A stretch of 64,000 nt of DNA, taken from UBA4408 sp002389785 (GTDB lineage Bacteria > Bacteroidota > Bacteroidia > UBA4408). The position numbers were made by a program, and so were the translations under genes. Shown piece by piece: positions 26,756 through 35,006 of the stretch; position 1 is the stretch's first letter; the number at the start of each line of letters is the position of its first letter. The stretch covers positions 1 through 64,000 of the forward strand of contig DAORJK010000010.1 of assembly GCA_035438985.1 (NCBI GenBank). Direction: 5' to 3'. Under the pieces are notes generated by a model that saw nothing but the letters and a program-made list of their open reading frames with translations, made no database searches and was not told the DNA's origin.

Positions 26756-27310
26756 ATGAACAATCAATTAAATAGTTCTGAACTTGAAACTGCCACCTTC
26801 GGCGCCGGATGCTTTTGGTGTGTAGAAGCTGTGTTTCAAAATTTAAAAGGTGTACTTTCTGTGGAATCCGGATTCTCAGGTGGGCATATTAAAAATCCGG
26901 CTTATCGTGAAGTTTGCATGGGTTTTACCGGTCATGCCGAAGTGTGCCAATTGCAGTTTAATCCGCAGGTTATTTCATACGATGATTTACTCCAAATTTT
27001 TTGGCAAACACACGATCCTACACAACTAAACCGTCAAGGTAATGATGTAGGAGCGCATTACCGTTCGGTTATTTTTTATCACAACGAACAACAAAAATCT
27101 AAGGCTGAAAAATACAAGCAACTCTTAATTTCATCCGAAGCGTTCGATAAACCAGTAGTTACTGAAATTACAGCGTTTGATAAATTTTATAAAGCCGATG
27201 AATACCATCAAAATTATTTCAATTCAAATACTGACGCGCCTTATTGTCAATTTGTAATACAACCCAAAGTAGATAAGTTAAAAAAGGTGTTTCAAAGTAA
27301 ATTGAAGTAA
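26756..27310 (+). CDS. msrA: Peptide-methionine (S)-S-oxide reductase MsrA
   Basis: 184 residues. The catalytic motif GAGCFWCVEAVFQ (GCFWC near residue 17-21) is intact and followed by VESGFSGG, YREVCMGFTGHAEV, FWQTHDPTQLNRQGNDVGAHYRS and YHQNYF, all diagnostic of MsrA. It reduces methionine-S-sulfoxide in proteins, repairing oxidative damage. No signal peptide, so it is cytoplasmic. The next gene (aminotransferase) starts 53 bases later and may be co-transcribed. Confidence 0.96.
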   Translation: MNNQLNSSELETATFGAGCFWCVEAVFQNLKGVLSVESGFSGGHIKNPAYREVCMGFTGHAEVCQLQFNPQVISYDDLLQIFWQTHDPTQLNRQGNDVGAHYRSVIFYHNEQQKSKAEKYKQLLISSEAFDKPVVTEITAFDKFYKADEYHQNYFNSNTDAPYCQFVIQPKVDKLKKVFQSKLK

Positions 27311-27363
27311 TCCATCACACTAACAAGAGTTATTGCAGAAACATACATTTAATTTCAACCGCA

Positions 27364-28461
27364 ATGAAATATGTACGAATGCCTATCGAAATTGAATCTC
27401 CCGAACAAATGGGTTATTCAACTTTGCGCTGTAATCTTACCGAGAGTTCAATGTCGGATGCGCTATTTAAGGACCTAAATTTTGATTTACAACACCTCGT
27501 TTTTTGTTATGGACATCATTTAGGCAAACCGGAATTGCGCGAATTAATAGCTTCTGAGCATTTGGGTATAAATGCTGCTCAGGTGATTTTAACTGCAGGT
27601 GCTGCTACTGCTTTGTTTATATGTAATACCGCAATATTGCAACAAGGGGATGAGTTGCTGGTGATGCATCCTAATTATGGAACCAATATTGAAACACCAA
27701 GAGCCATGGGCTGCCAAGTGAATTTTATTGAGCTCGAATTAAGCAATGGATTTAAGCCCGATTTTAAGAAAATAAAAAATCAACTTACACCTTCTACGCG
27801 TTTAATCAGCATTACCAGTCCACACAATCCAACAGGGATGGTCCTTTCTGAAAATGATTTAGCACAATTTATTGAACTTGCAGAGGCGAACAATTGCTTT
27901 TTATTGGTGGATGAAACTTATCGTGATATTCCTTTAAGTAAACCAATATCGCTTGCTGCTGCGATGAGCAAAAATGTGATATCTGTTTCATCGGTTTCTA
28001 AAGCTTATGGCTTACCGGGATTAAGAATGGGTTGGTTAATCACTCAGAATGAAACACTTTTAGAAAATTTTTTGGCAGCAAAAGAACAAATTAGTATTTG
28101 CAACTCGGTGGTTGACGAGGAGTTGACATTTCAATTTTTAGTCAATAAGGAAAAGCACTTGAAGCGTTTATCGCATCACTTACATACTAATTATTCCATA
28201 CTAAAATCATGGTTGCTTAAGCAGCAGCAATTGCAGTATGTATTGCCTGAAGGTGGAGCTGTTTGTTTTCCAAAAATAAAAGCTGAAATTGAATACGATA
28301 AATTTTATTCAGTATTAAACAATAAATATGGAACCTATGTAGGACCTGGTCATTGGTTTGAAATGGACAAAAGCTACATGCGAATTGGGTTTGGTTGGCC
28401 TTCTAAAGAAGAATTGATGGAAGGTTTGAACAGCATTGAAGCAGTATTCAAAGAAATCTAA
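27364..28461 (+). CDS. PLP-dependent aminotransferase, class I/II
   Basis: 365 residues. Fold-type I marks: LTAGAATALF, HPNYGTNIETPRAMGC, ITSPHNPTG (substrate/PLP segment), LLVDETYRDI (Asp binding the pyridine N) and SSVSKAYGLPGLRMGW with the PLP Schiff-base Lys, ending in an Arg that binds substrate carboxylate (YMRIGFGWP). The amino acid substrate cannot be told. The 3' end overlaps the convergent IMPACT-family gene by 14 bases. Confidence 0.85.
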   Translation: MKYVRMPIEIESPEQMGYSTLRCNLTESSMSDALFKDLNFDLQHLVFCYGHHLGKPELRELIASEHLGINAAQVILTAGAATALFICNTAILQQGDELLVMHPNYGTNIETPRAMGCQVNFIELELSNGFKPDFKKIKNQLTPSTRLISITSPHNPTGMVLSENDLAQFIELAEANNCFLLVDETYRDIPLSKPISLAAAMSKNVISVSSVSKAYGLPGLRMGWLITQNETLLENFLAAKEQISICNSVVDEELTFQFLVNKEKHLKRLSHHLHTNYSILKSWLLKQQQLQYVLPEGGAVCFPKIKAEIEYDKFYSVLNNKYGTYVGPGHWFEMDKSYMRIGFGWPSKEELMEGLNSIEAVFKEI

Positions 28462-29047
28462 GTCCTGAAATTTTATCGAGTTGTTTTAGAACTTTAGTTG
28501 CTAGATGCCTTGGATACCGGAGACTTAATACACATTCATTTTCAATCTTTTTAGAAACAATCTCAACCGATTTTTGCTTGGCAATTTTCATTACTTCGTT
28601 CAACTCTGTAAAATAAAAACTAAAAGAAACAGAATCCTCAAACTGCTTTGTAATCAGGTTTGCATTTTGAATTGCTTCACCGGCTGCCGTTTTATAAGCA
28701 GTAACCAATCCTCCTGACCCTAATAATACACCTCCAAAATAACGTACAACTACAATTAATGCATCTGTGAGTTGATGGGAACGCAATTGGTTATGTATAG
28801 GTTTACCTGCGGTTCCAGAAGGTTCGCCATCGTCACTCGCTCTATAATAATCATCTTGCAATTGATAGGCAAAGCAATAGTGACGGGCTTTGGGATACTT
28901 TTCCTTTACTTGCAGCATGGCTTGATGTACTTCATTTTCGTTTGAAACAGGAAAAGCACAAGCAATAAATTTACTACCCTTTTCTGTATAAATTCCTTCT
29001 GCATAAGCAGCAAAAGTGATGTAACTTAATTCATCCATTTTATACAA
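28448..29047 (-). CDS. YigZ/IMPACT family protein
   Basis: 199 residues. The UPF0029/IMPACT N-terminal domain is clear: FIACAFPVSNE, HYCFAYQL, YRASDDGEPSGTAGKP, ALIVVVRYFGGVLLG and LVTAYKTAA, with the following small ferredoxin-like DUF1949 domain. Family members bind nucleic acid or regulate translation in eukaryotes; the bacterial role is unresolved. Last gene of a minus-strand series, 23 bases after the deaminase gene. Confidence 0.92.
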   Translation of the reverse strand: MYKMDELSYITFAAYAEGIYTEKGSKFIACAFPVSNENEVHQAMLQVKEKYPKARHYCFAYQLQDDYYRASDDGEPSGTAGKPIHNQLRSHQLTDALIVVVRYFGGVLLGSGGLVTAYKTAAGEAIQNANLITKQFEDSVSFSFYFTELNEVMKIAKQKSVEIVSKKIENECVLSLRYPRHLATKVLKQLDKISGLRFL

Positions 29048-29070
29048 AGAGGTAGTTGTTAAGCAGTTTT

Positions 29071-29541
29071 TTAATATTCAATTTTATCAGTTTTATTTTT
29101 CCATATCTTAAACGCCTCTTGTGCTTCATTTCGCATAACTTGTTTAAACTGTAGTTCACGGTACTGAATTGGTTTAGCTAATTCTTTGTAAATAAAATCA
29201 TCGTCAAAGTTTATGGCTGCAGCATCTTCCTTGGTATTGGCGTAATACACCCTCGACGGACGGGCCCAATAAATTGCTCCTAAGCACATAGGGCAAGGTT
29301 CACAGCTGGTATAAATTTCACAATTGGTTAACTGAAAAGATCCAAGTATTTTACAGGCTTCGCGAATAGCAACCACCTCCGCATGCGCAGTTGGATCGTT
29401 ATTGCTGGTAACTTGATTGTACCCGCGTGCAATTATTTTTCCATCTTTCACAACAACAGCTCCAAAAGGTCCGCCGTTATTGTCGGTTACATTTTTTACA
29501 GAAAGTTCAATCGCCTCCTGCATGTAATTTTCTACTACCAT
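29071..29541 (-). CDS. Nucleoside/guanine deaminase-like cytidine deaminase fold protein
   Basis: 156 residues. Zinc-binding motifs are complete: HAEVVAIREA (His-Ala-Glu, catalytic Glu) and SCEPCPMCLGAIYWA (PCxxC). The GGPFGAVVVKDGKII start and the YYANTKEDAAAINFDDDFIYKEL end resemble bacterial guanine deaminases (GuaD) more than TadA, though tRNA adenosine deaminase remains possible. It follows ribD by 4 bases, and both belong to the same deaminase superfamily. Confidence 0.85.
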   Translation of the reverse strand: MVVENYMQEAIELSVKNVTDNNGGPFGAVVVKDGKIIARGYNQVTSNNDPTAHAEVVAIREACKILGSFQLTNCEIYTSCEPCPMCLGAIYWARPSRVYYANTKEDAAAINFDDDFIYKELAKPIQYRELQFKQVMRNEAQEAFKIWKNKTDKIEY

Positions 29542-29545
29542 TTTT

Positions 29546-30577
29546 TTAACGATTTGTGTTTTTAATTACTACTAAAGTATCATTTTTAAGTTGCATTGTA
29601 CTTGTTATGTTTCCATTCAAGGAAGGGGCAACGATTCCATTGCCTAATACTTTATTGGAAGTGAATATTCGGGCTTCGTGCCAAAGGTTTTGTTTTATAA
29701 ATGATTGCAACAATTTTGTACCGCCTTCAATCAATACCGATAGTTCTTTACGTTCGTAAAGCGTAGAAAGTACAAATTGAAGTTCATCGGCCTGCTTTGG
29801 AAACTGAATGTATTCAAGGTTTTTAGTTGATTTATTCTTTTTGTATGTAAAAACTAAGGTAGGAATAGTGCCATCAAGCAGATGCAAAGACGAAGGTAGT
29901 TTTAAGTCCTTATCAAGCACAATTCGTAAAGGATTTTTTCCTGAAACATCGCGCACGTTTAATGTGGGATTGTCGAGCAATGCAGTGGTTGTACCTACCA
30001 TAATAGAACTCTCTTCACTGCGCCATTTATGCACTAGCAACCTGCTTAGTTCATTGCTAATCGATAAATTAGGACGTTGATGTTGACCAATAATACCATC
30101 CATACTTTGTGCCCACTTTAATATAATATATGGTAGTTTATTTTCATAAAATTGATAGAAACGTTTGTTTAATTCCCTACATTCTTTTTCCAAAATTCCC
30201 GAAACTACCTTGATACCGGATTCATTAAGAAATTTAATTCCCTTTCCTGCAACGAGAGGATTTGAATCTAAGCTGCCTATTACCACTTTAGGTATACGGT
30301 GTTTTACAATTAATTCGGTACAAGGAGGAGTTTTACCAAAATGGTTACAGGGTTCCAAGCTTACATATAAAGTTGATTCACTGAGCAAGGATTTATTTTT
30401 TACAGATTCAATTGCATTAACCTCTGCATGTGCCAAGCCAAATCCTTGATGAAAACCTTCTCCTATAATTTTTGCATCGTGCACAATTACTGCACCCACC
30501 ATAGGATTGGGGGAAACTTTTCCAATTCCGTTAGTGGCAATTTCAATACATCGATGCATGTATTCAGCGTGGTTCAT
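29546..30577 (-). CDS. ribD: Bifunctional pyrimidine deaminase/reductase RibD
   Basis: 343 residues. The N-terminal deaminase domain has GFHQGFGLAHAEVNAI and LEPCNHFGKTPPCTELI (zinc ligands His and two Cys), and the C-terminal reductase domain has LPYIILKWAQSMDG, SIMVGTTTALLDNPTLNVR and the VLIEGGTKLLQSFI loop. It catalyses two consecutive steps of riboflavin synthesis from the GTP-derived pyrimidine. Stop 4 bases from the guanine-deaminase-like gene; start overlaps the ABM gene stop. Confidence 0.95.
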   Translation of the reverse strand: MNHAEYMHRCIEIATNGIGKVSPNPMVGAVIVHDAKIIGEGFHQGFGLAHAEVNAIESVKNKSLLSESTLYVSLEPCNHFGKTPPCTELIVKHRIPKVVIGSLDSNPLVAGKGIKFLNESGIKVVSGILEKECRELNKRFYQFYENKLPYIILKWAQSMDGIIGQHQRPNLSISNELSRLLVHKWRSEESSIMVGTTTALLDNPTLNVRDVSGKNPLRIVLDKDLKLPSSLHLLDGTIPTLVFTYKKNKSTKNLEYIQFPKQADELQFVLSTLYERKELSVLIEGGTKLLQSFIKQNLWHEARIFTSNKVLGNGIVAPSLNGNITSTMQLKNDTLVVIKNTNR

Positions 30578-30873
30578 TCAGCTACAGACATAAGTTTAGT
30601 TAATGACCAAGCTTCAGCTTTTGCCGAGAACAACAATTTGGTTTTGTTCCACACAGAGATAAATAGTTCGGAATTTCTGTAGGCATTTAACTGTTGCTCG
30701 CTCTGCCAAACACTATAGGTAAAAAAAATAGTCTTGTCGTGCTTATCATTTAGTAATTCAAGCTGAGTGCAACCATCAAAATTTCGAATCAATTCTTTAG
30801 AAGCAGTAAACAGCTCTAAAAATTCAGGAACCGAAGAAGGTTCGAAAGTCATTTTAACTATCCGTATGATCAT
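30574..30873 (-). CDS. Antibiotic biosynthesis monooxygenase (ABM) domain protein
   Basis: 99 residues: a single ABM/DABB-type alpha-beta barrel half (MIIRIVKMTFEPSSVPEFLELF, FDGCTQLELLND, IFFTYSVWQSEQQLNAYRNS). Small members oxidise quinone precursors or degrade heme, while others are of unknown function. No heme-binding motif is recognisable. It overlaps ribD by 4 bases and the SAM hydrolase by 20, so it is clearly part of the operon. Confidence 0.88.
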   Translation of the reverse strand: MIIRIVKMTFEPSSVPEFLELFTASKELIRNFDGCTQLELLNDKHDKTIFFTYSVWQSEQQLNAYRNSELFISVWNKTKLLFSAKAEAWSLTKLMSVAE

Positions 30874-31642
30874 TGAATATTATTTTTATTTTTTCGCCCC
30901 TGCTAAAATTCAACAATGAAGCAGCATTTCCATAATTTATGGCAATTTCAAGGAATCCTTGAAAATTAAAAAATGCGATCGATTCACCACTAATTACATC
31001 TTCATAATGGGTATTAATATCACGAATGGTGTAATTTTTAAATGCAATGGTAAAAGCACGATTTTTTCCCACCTCTTTGAATAAATTCAAATCAATATCG
31101 GTAATTATATTTTTAAATCTATCGATGTGCGTAATATAGCCGTCGATGCTATGGTTGCTAGCAAAGGGTTTTAAAAAATTTCGTTCATAATAGCTTTCGG
31201 TTTTTTCTCCAATATCGGACAACTTGGCTCCGTTTAGCAATTTGGCTGCGGCTTTTACAGGTAAATCAATCAGTGAAAAGGTTCTAAATTTTGGATCTGT
31301 TTTTCCGTTTAATTTGACTATTTGTTGAGCTGGTTCATCAAAAATTGCCGAAAACAAACCTGAATCGGGACCAATAAAAAAATGATTTTTATACTGTGCT
31401 GCAAGGTATCCGTGCGTATCGGTTGAAAAGGGAGTTACTCCAATTAAATGGATCGTTTTTTCAGGAAAAAAATAATACGAATGTTTTACAATGTATGCCG
31501 CTTTGTAAAAATCAAAAGAAGGAATATCGTGCGAAATATCAACGAGTGTGGCTGTAGGAGCTAGACTTAATAAGCTACCTTTTATTGCTGCAACATATTG
31601 GTCTTGAGTTCCTAAATCTGTTGTTAGCGTGAGGATTGGCAT
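30854..31642 (-). CDS. SAM hydroxide adenosyltransferase (DUF62 family)
   Basis: 262 residues. The DUF62/chlorinase-fluorinase N-terminal domain starts with MPILTLTTDLGTQDQYVAAIKG and continues DISHDIPSFDFYKAAYIV and NHFFIGPDSGLFSAIF; the C-terminal beta-barrel carries DGYITHIDRFKNIITDI and GNAASLLN. Family members hydrolyse S-adenosylmethionine to adenosine and methionine; halogenase activity is restricted to a few members and cannot be assumed. I choose the ATG at 31642, since MPIL is the conserved start and the upstream ATG at 31690 would overlap the opposite promoter and gene. First gene of the minus-strand series. Confidence 0.88.
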   Translation of the reverse strand: MPILTLTTDLGTQDQYVAAIKGSLLSLAPTATLVDISHDIPSFDFYKAAYIVKHSYYFFPEKTIHLIGVTPFSTDTHGYLAAQYKNHFFIGPDSGLFSAIFDEPAQQIVKLNGKTDPKFRTFSLIDLPVKAAAKLLNGAKLSDIGEKTESYYERNFLKPFASNHSIDGYITHIDRFKNIITDIDLNLFKEVGKNRAFTIAFKNYTIRDINTHYEDVISGESIAFFNFQGFLEIAINYGNAASLLNFSRGEKIKIIFNDHTDS

Positions 31643-31672
31643 ATAGCTGTAAACTTCTGTCTTTGATTTTAC

Positions 31673-31680
31673 TAAATTTG
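31673..31680 (+). promoter_or_regulatory. Putative -7 box for phoH (TAAATTTG)
   Basis: Exact TAnnTTTG match in the 94-base gap between the divergent SAM hydrolase and PhoH starts. Transcription would begin around 31687, which rules out the in-frame upstream start at 31680 and favours the GTG at 31737. Confidence 0.45.
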
Positions 31681-31736
31681 TGCTTTTCAAAAATACAAAT
31701 ATTATTGCATTACACTACTCTAATTGTAAGAACTAC

Positions 31737-32681
31737 GTGAACGAAAAAATAATTGAATTGGGCGAGGTAAACCCACTCGACATCTATGGAGTTAATGATA
31801 CCAGACTTGATTTTATACAAAGTAATTTTCCCAATTTACGCTTAGTTGCAAGAGGAAGCGCGCTGAAAGTAAAAGGAGATAGTGCATTAATAAACGAATT
31901 CAGCAAATTTTTTGACTTGATGATGCAACATTTTAATAAGCATCAAACACTTAATGAAACAGATATCATGCGCTTATTGGCTGATTCACAACCGGTGAAT
32001 GCAAGAAATCAAGATGCTTCAGATGATGTGCTAGTATTTGGAAATGCAGGTTTAGTAATCAAAGCACGCACTCCCAATCAAAGACGTATGGTTGAGAGTG
32101 TTGAAAAAAATGACATGGTTTTTGCACTCGGTCCGGCCGGTACCGGTAAAACCTATACTGCTGTTGCGCTTGCGGTGAGAGCATTGAAGAATAAGGAAGT
32201 TAAAAAAATTATACTTACACGTCCAGCTGTTGAAGCCGGTGAAAATTTAGGGTTCTTACCCGGCGATTTAAAAGAAAAACTCGATCCCTACTTACAACCT
32301 TTGTACGACGCTTTGCGCGATATGATTCCAATTGATAAACTGGCTGCATTCATGGAAAATGGAATTATTCAAATTGCTCCATTGGCTTTTATGCGTGGAC
32401 GCACACTCGACAATGCTTATGTGTTATTGGATGAAGCACAGAATGCTACTCAAAGTCAAATGAAAATGTTCTTAACCCGCATGGGTAATTCGGCAAAATT
32501 TATTATCACCGGCGACGTTTCGCAAATTGATTTACCTCGAAATCAACCTTCAGGTTTAATACATGCAGTGAAATTACTAAGCAAGGTCAAAGGCATTGAT
32601 TTTATTGAACTAGATGCAAGCGATGTAATTCGTCATCGATTGGTAAAAAATATTATTGAAGCCTATCACAAAGAAAATTAA
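31737..32681 (+). CDS. PhoH family ATPase
   Basis: 314 residues from a GTG start. The PhoH core is clear: TPNQRRMVESVEKNDMVFALGPAGTGKTYTA (Walker A), LTRPAVEAGENLGFLPGD, YVLLDEAQNAT (Walker B) and FIITGDVSQIDLPRN, ending in VIRHRLVKNIIEAY. PhoH proteins are ATPases with RNA-related roles and, in many bacteria, join PIN-domain nucleases or YbeY. The GTG is selected because residues after it (NEKIIELGEVNPLDIYG) begin the conserved domain and the promoter box lies just upstream. An ATG start at 31680 adds 19 non-conserved residues. Confidence 0.85.
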   Translation: MNEKIIELGEVNPLDIYGVNDTRLDFIQSNFPNLRLVARGSALKVKGDSALINEFSKFFDLMMQHFNKHQTLNETDIMRLLADSQPVNARNQDASDDVLVFGNAGLVIKARTPNQRRMVESVEKNDMVFALGPAGTGKTYTAVALAVRALKNKEVKKIILTRPAVEAGENLGFLPGDLKEKLDPYLQPLYDALRDMIPIDKLAAFMENGIIQIAPLAFMRGRTLDNAYVLLDEAQNATQSQMKMFLTRMGNSAKFIITGDVSQIDLPRNQPSGLIHAVKLLSKVKGIDFIELDASDVIRHRLVKNIIEAYHKEN

Positions 32682-32706
32682 AACTTATTTTATTGTTGAA
32701 TTTATG

Positions 32707-33660
32707 ATGAAAGCTGTTACAGAAACCAATTTTAATTTACCGGGGCAAACCCACTTCTACAAAGGGAAGGTGCGCGACGTTTATACCTTATCAAACGGAT
32801 TATTGGTAATGGTAGCTACCGATCGTATTTCAGCATTTGATGTTGTGTTACCCAAAGGAATTCCACACAAGGGTCAAGTGTTGAATCAAATAGCTTCTCA
32901 TTTTTTAGCAGCAACTTCAAGCATTGTGCCCAATTGGGTCATCGCTAGTCCCGACCCAATGGTGACGATTGGAAAAAAATGCGAACCCTTTAAGGTTGAA
33001 ATGGTAATTAGAGGTTATTTGGCCGGACATGCATGGCGTGAATATGCTGCGGGAAAACGTAGTTTGTGCGGTGTTCAATTACCGGATGGATTAAAAGAAA
33101 ATGATGCTTTTCCAGAGCCAATTATAACACCCAGCACAAAAGCGGAAGTTGGGCACGACGAAGATATTTCAGAGCAGGCTATCATTGAATCAGGTTTGGT
33201 TGATGCGAATGCTTATCAGCAAATAAAGCGTTATACTCAGCAAGTTTATAAAGCGGGTGTTGAAATGGCTGCAAAAAGAGGATTGATTTTAGTAGATACA
33301 AAATATGAATTTGGAACACATGCAGGAAAAATATTATTGATGGATGAAATTCACACCCCCGACTCTTCGCGTTATTTTATTAAAGAGGGCTTTGAGGAGC
33401 GTCAAAAAAGGGGAGAACCTCAACGACAATTATCGAAGGAATTTGTACGTCAATGGTTGATTCAAAATAATTTTCAAGGCAAACAAGGACAAGTAGTTCC
33501 TGAAATGACTGAATCATGGGTGGCTGAAATTAGTAATCGATACATTGAATTATTTGAGAAAATTACCGGAAGCGATTTTCAAATTTATTCATCAGAAGAT
33601 GTGTTGAAACGTATTGAAAAAAATATACTTCATTTTCTAAATTCCTATTCTGAATCCTAA
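32707..33660 (+). CDS. purC: Phosphoribosylaminoimidazole-succinocarboxamide synthase
   Basis: 317 residues. SAICAR synthetase motifs: FYKGKVRDVYTL, DRISAFDVVLP, VEMVIRGYLAGHAWREY, VDTKYEFGTHAGKILLMDEIHTPDSSRYF and the C-terminal RQWL. It condenses aspartate with CAIR in purine synthesis. ATG codons at 32704 and 32707 are in tandem; the second gives the usual MKAVTETNF start. PhoH ends 25 bases upstream. Confidence 0.94.
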   Translation: MKAVTETNFNLPGQTHFYKGKVRDVYTLSNGLLVMVATDRISAFDVVLPKGIPHKGQVLNQIASHFLAATSSIVPNWVIASPDPMVTIGKKCEPFKVEMVIRGYLAGHAWREYAAGKRSLCGVQLPDGLKENDAFPEPIITPSTKAEVGHDEDISEQAIIESGLVDANAYQQIKRYTQQVYKAGVEMAAKRGLILVDTKYEFGTHAGKILLMDEIHTPDSSRYFIKEGFEERQKRGEPQRQLSKEFVRQWLIQNNFQGKQGQVVPEMTESWVAEISNRYIELFEKITGSDFQIYSSEDVLKRIEKNILHFLNSYSES

Positions 33661-33676
33661 TTGTTACATTTGCTTT

Positions 33677-34939
33677 ATGAAGAAAATTTACGTTTTAATT
33701 GCATTAATTTATTCTCTGATAGTAGTCTTATCAGCAACTACCCAGGCACAAATTCGTTGTAAAACTCCGAAGTTAATGCAGGAATTAATTAATACAAGTC
33801 CTGAATTACAAGAAAAAGTAGCGGCTTCAGAACAAAAAATTGAAGACTGGACCCAAACCCATAAAGCCGCTAAAATGGCTACAGTTTTAACAATTCCTGT
33901 GGTTGTTCACGTACTTTATAGAAACGGAGCACAAAATATTTCAGATGCACAAATTCAATTGCAATTGGATATATTAAATAGTGATTATCGTAAGCGTAAT
34001 TATGATACTACCGGTATTCCTGCAGCATTTAAGTCATTGTCGGTTGATTGTGAAATAGATTTTTGTTTAGCCAAACGCGATCCATTGGGTAATCCAACAA
34101 ATGGTATTACGCGTAAAGCGATAACCATAAAAGAAATAGGAAATACGAATAAGTATTTCAAGAGTAATTTGGGTGGACAAGATATCTGGAATCGCGATCA
34201 TTATTTAAATTTTTGGGTATGTGAAATTGATTCAATGGGTGGAATTTTAGGTTATTCAACGGTACCTTCATTTAATCCAACAGCTTCTTCAGATGGTGTA
34301 GTTATTGACTATAGATATTTTGGAACCAGCAGCAATTCACACTACAACAAAGGGAGAACAGCAACACATGAAGTAGGACACTGGTTTGATTTACAACATA
34401 TATGGGGCGATGATTTTGGAAGTTGCAGCAACGATGATTTTGTTTCGGATACTCCTCTTCAAGGAGCTGAACATTATGGTATGCCGGCTTTTCCAAGTAT
34501 AGATTCATGTTCTCCAGCATTTCCGGGAACCTTATTTATGAATTACATGGATTATACCGACGATAGTGGTATGCATATGTTTACACTTGGGCAAAAAACT
34601 AGAATGTGGGCTGCTTTATCAACTACTTTACGAGATTCTTTATTTGCTTCAAAAGGTTGCGTTCCGGTTGGTATTGATGAAAGTATTGCTAGTACTGAGT
34701 TAAGCATACACCCAAATCCTTCTTCAGGTATTTTTAATTTTAAATTGCAATTGAAAAAGTCCGAAGCGGTTTCAATTCAAATTTTTGATTTAACCGGACA
34801 CCTGATACTGCAAAAATCGTATTTGCCACAAAGTAATTTTAACGAATTTATTGATTTGACTGAATTTGCAAATGGATGCTATTTCGCTAAAATTGATGTT
34901 AACACAGCTACCTTCAATAAAAAAATTGTCAAAAATTAG
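33677..34939 (+). CDS. Secreted M43 zinc metalloprotease with T9SS sorting domain
   Basis: 420 residues: signal peptide (VLIALIYSLIVVLSATTQAQ), a propeptide of about 65 residues, then an M43 cytophagalysin/pappalysin domain. It begins IPVVVHVLYRNGAQNISDAQI and contains the zinc site ATHEVGHWFDLQHIWGDD (HExxHxxGxxH-type; the third ligand is His of QHIW) and the Met-turn NYMDYTDD. The last 80 residues (LSIHPNPSSGIFNF ... GCYFAKIDVN) are a T9SS type A sorting domain. It should cleave extracellular proteins. Starts 16 bases after purC but is not obviously linked in function. Confidence 0.9.
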   Translation: MKKIYVLIALIYSLIVVLSATTQAQIRCKTPKLMQELINTSPELQEKVAASEQKIEDWTQTHKAAKMATVLTIPVVVHVLYRNGAQNISDAQIQLQLDILNSDYRKRNYDTTGIPAAFKSLSVDCEIDFCLAKRDPLGNPTNGITRKAITIKEIGNTNKYFKSNLGGQDIWNRDHYLNFWVCEIDSMGGILGYSTVPSFNPTASSDGVVIDYRYFGTSSNSHYNKGRTATHEVGHWFDLQHIWGDDFGSCSNDDFVSDTPLQGAEHYGMPAFPSIDSCSPAFPGTLFMNYMDYTDDSGMHMFTLGQKTRMWAALSTTLRDSLFASKGCVPVGIDESIASTELSIHPNPSSGIFNFKLQLKKSEAVSIQIFDLTGHLILQKSYLPQSNFNEFIDLTEFANGCYFAKIDVNTATFNKKIVKN

Positions 34940-35006
34940 TACGTCCTACATGCGTAACTTATTTTTTTGACAATTAGCAAAACTACCTGATAATTCGCTT
35001 TCGCTT

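Noticed and set aside
31680..31736. Upstream in-frame start for PhoH at 31680
   Set aside because: It coincides with a promoter box and adds residues unlike the family.
33665..33672. TACATTTG box before the M43 protease gene
   Set aside because: Only 4 bases before the ATG, so the transcript would begin at or inside the coding start; kept out as a promoter call.
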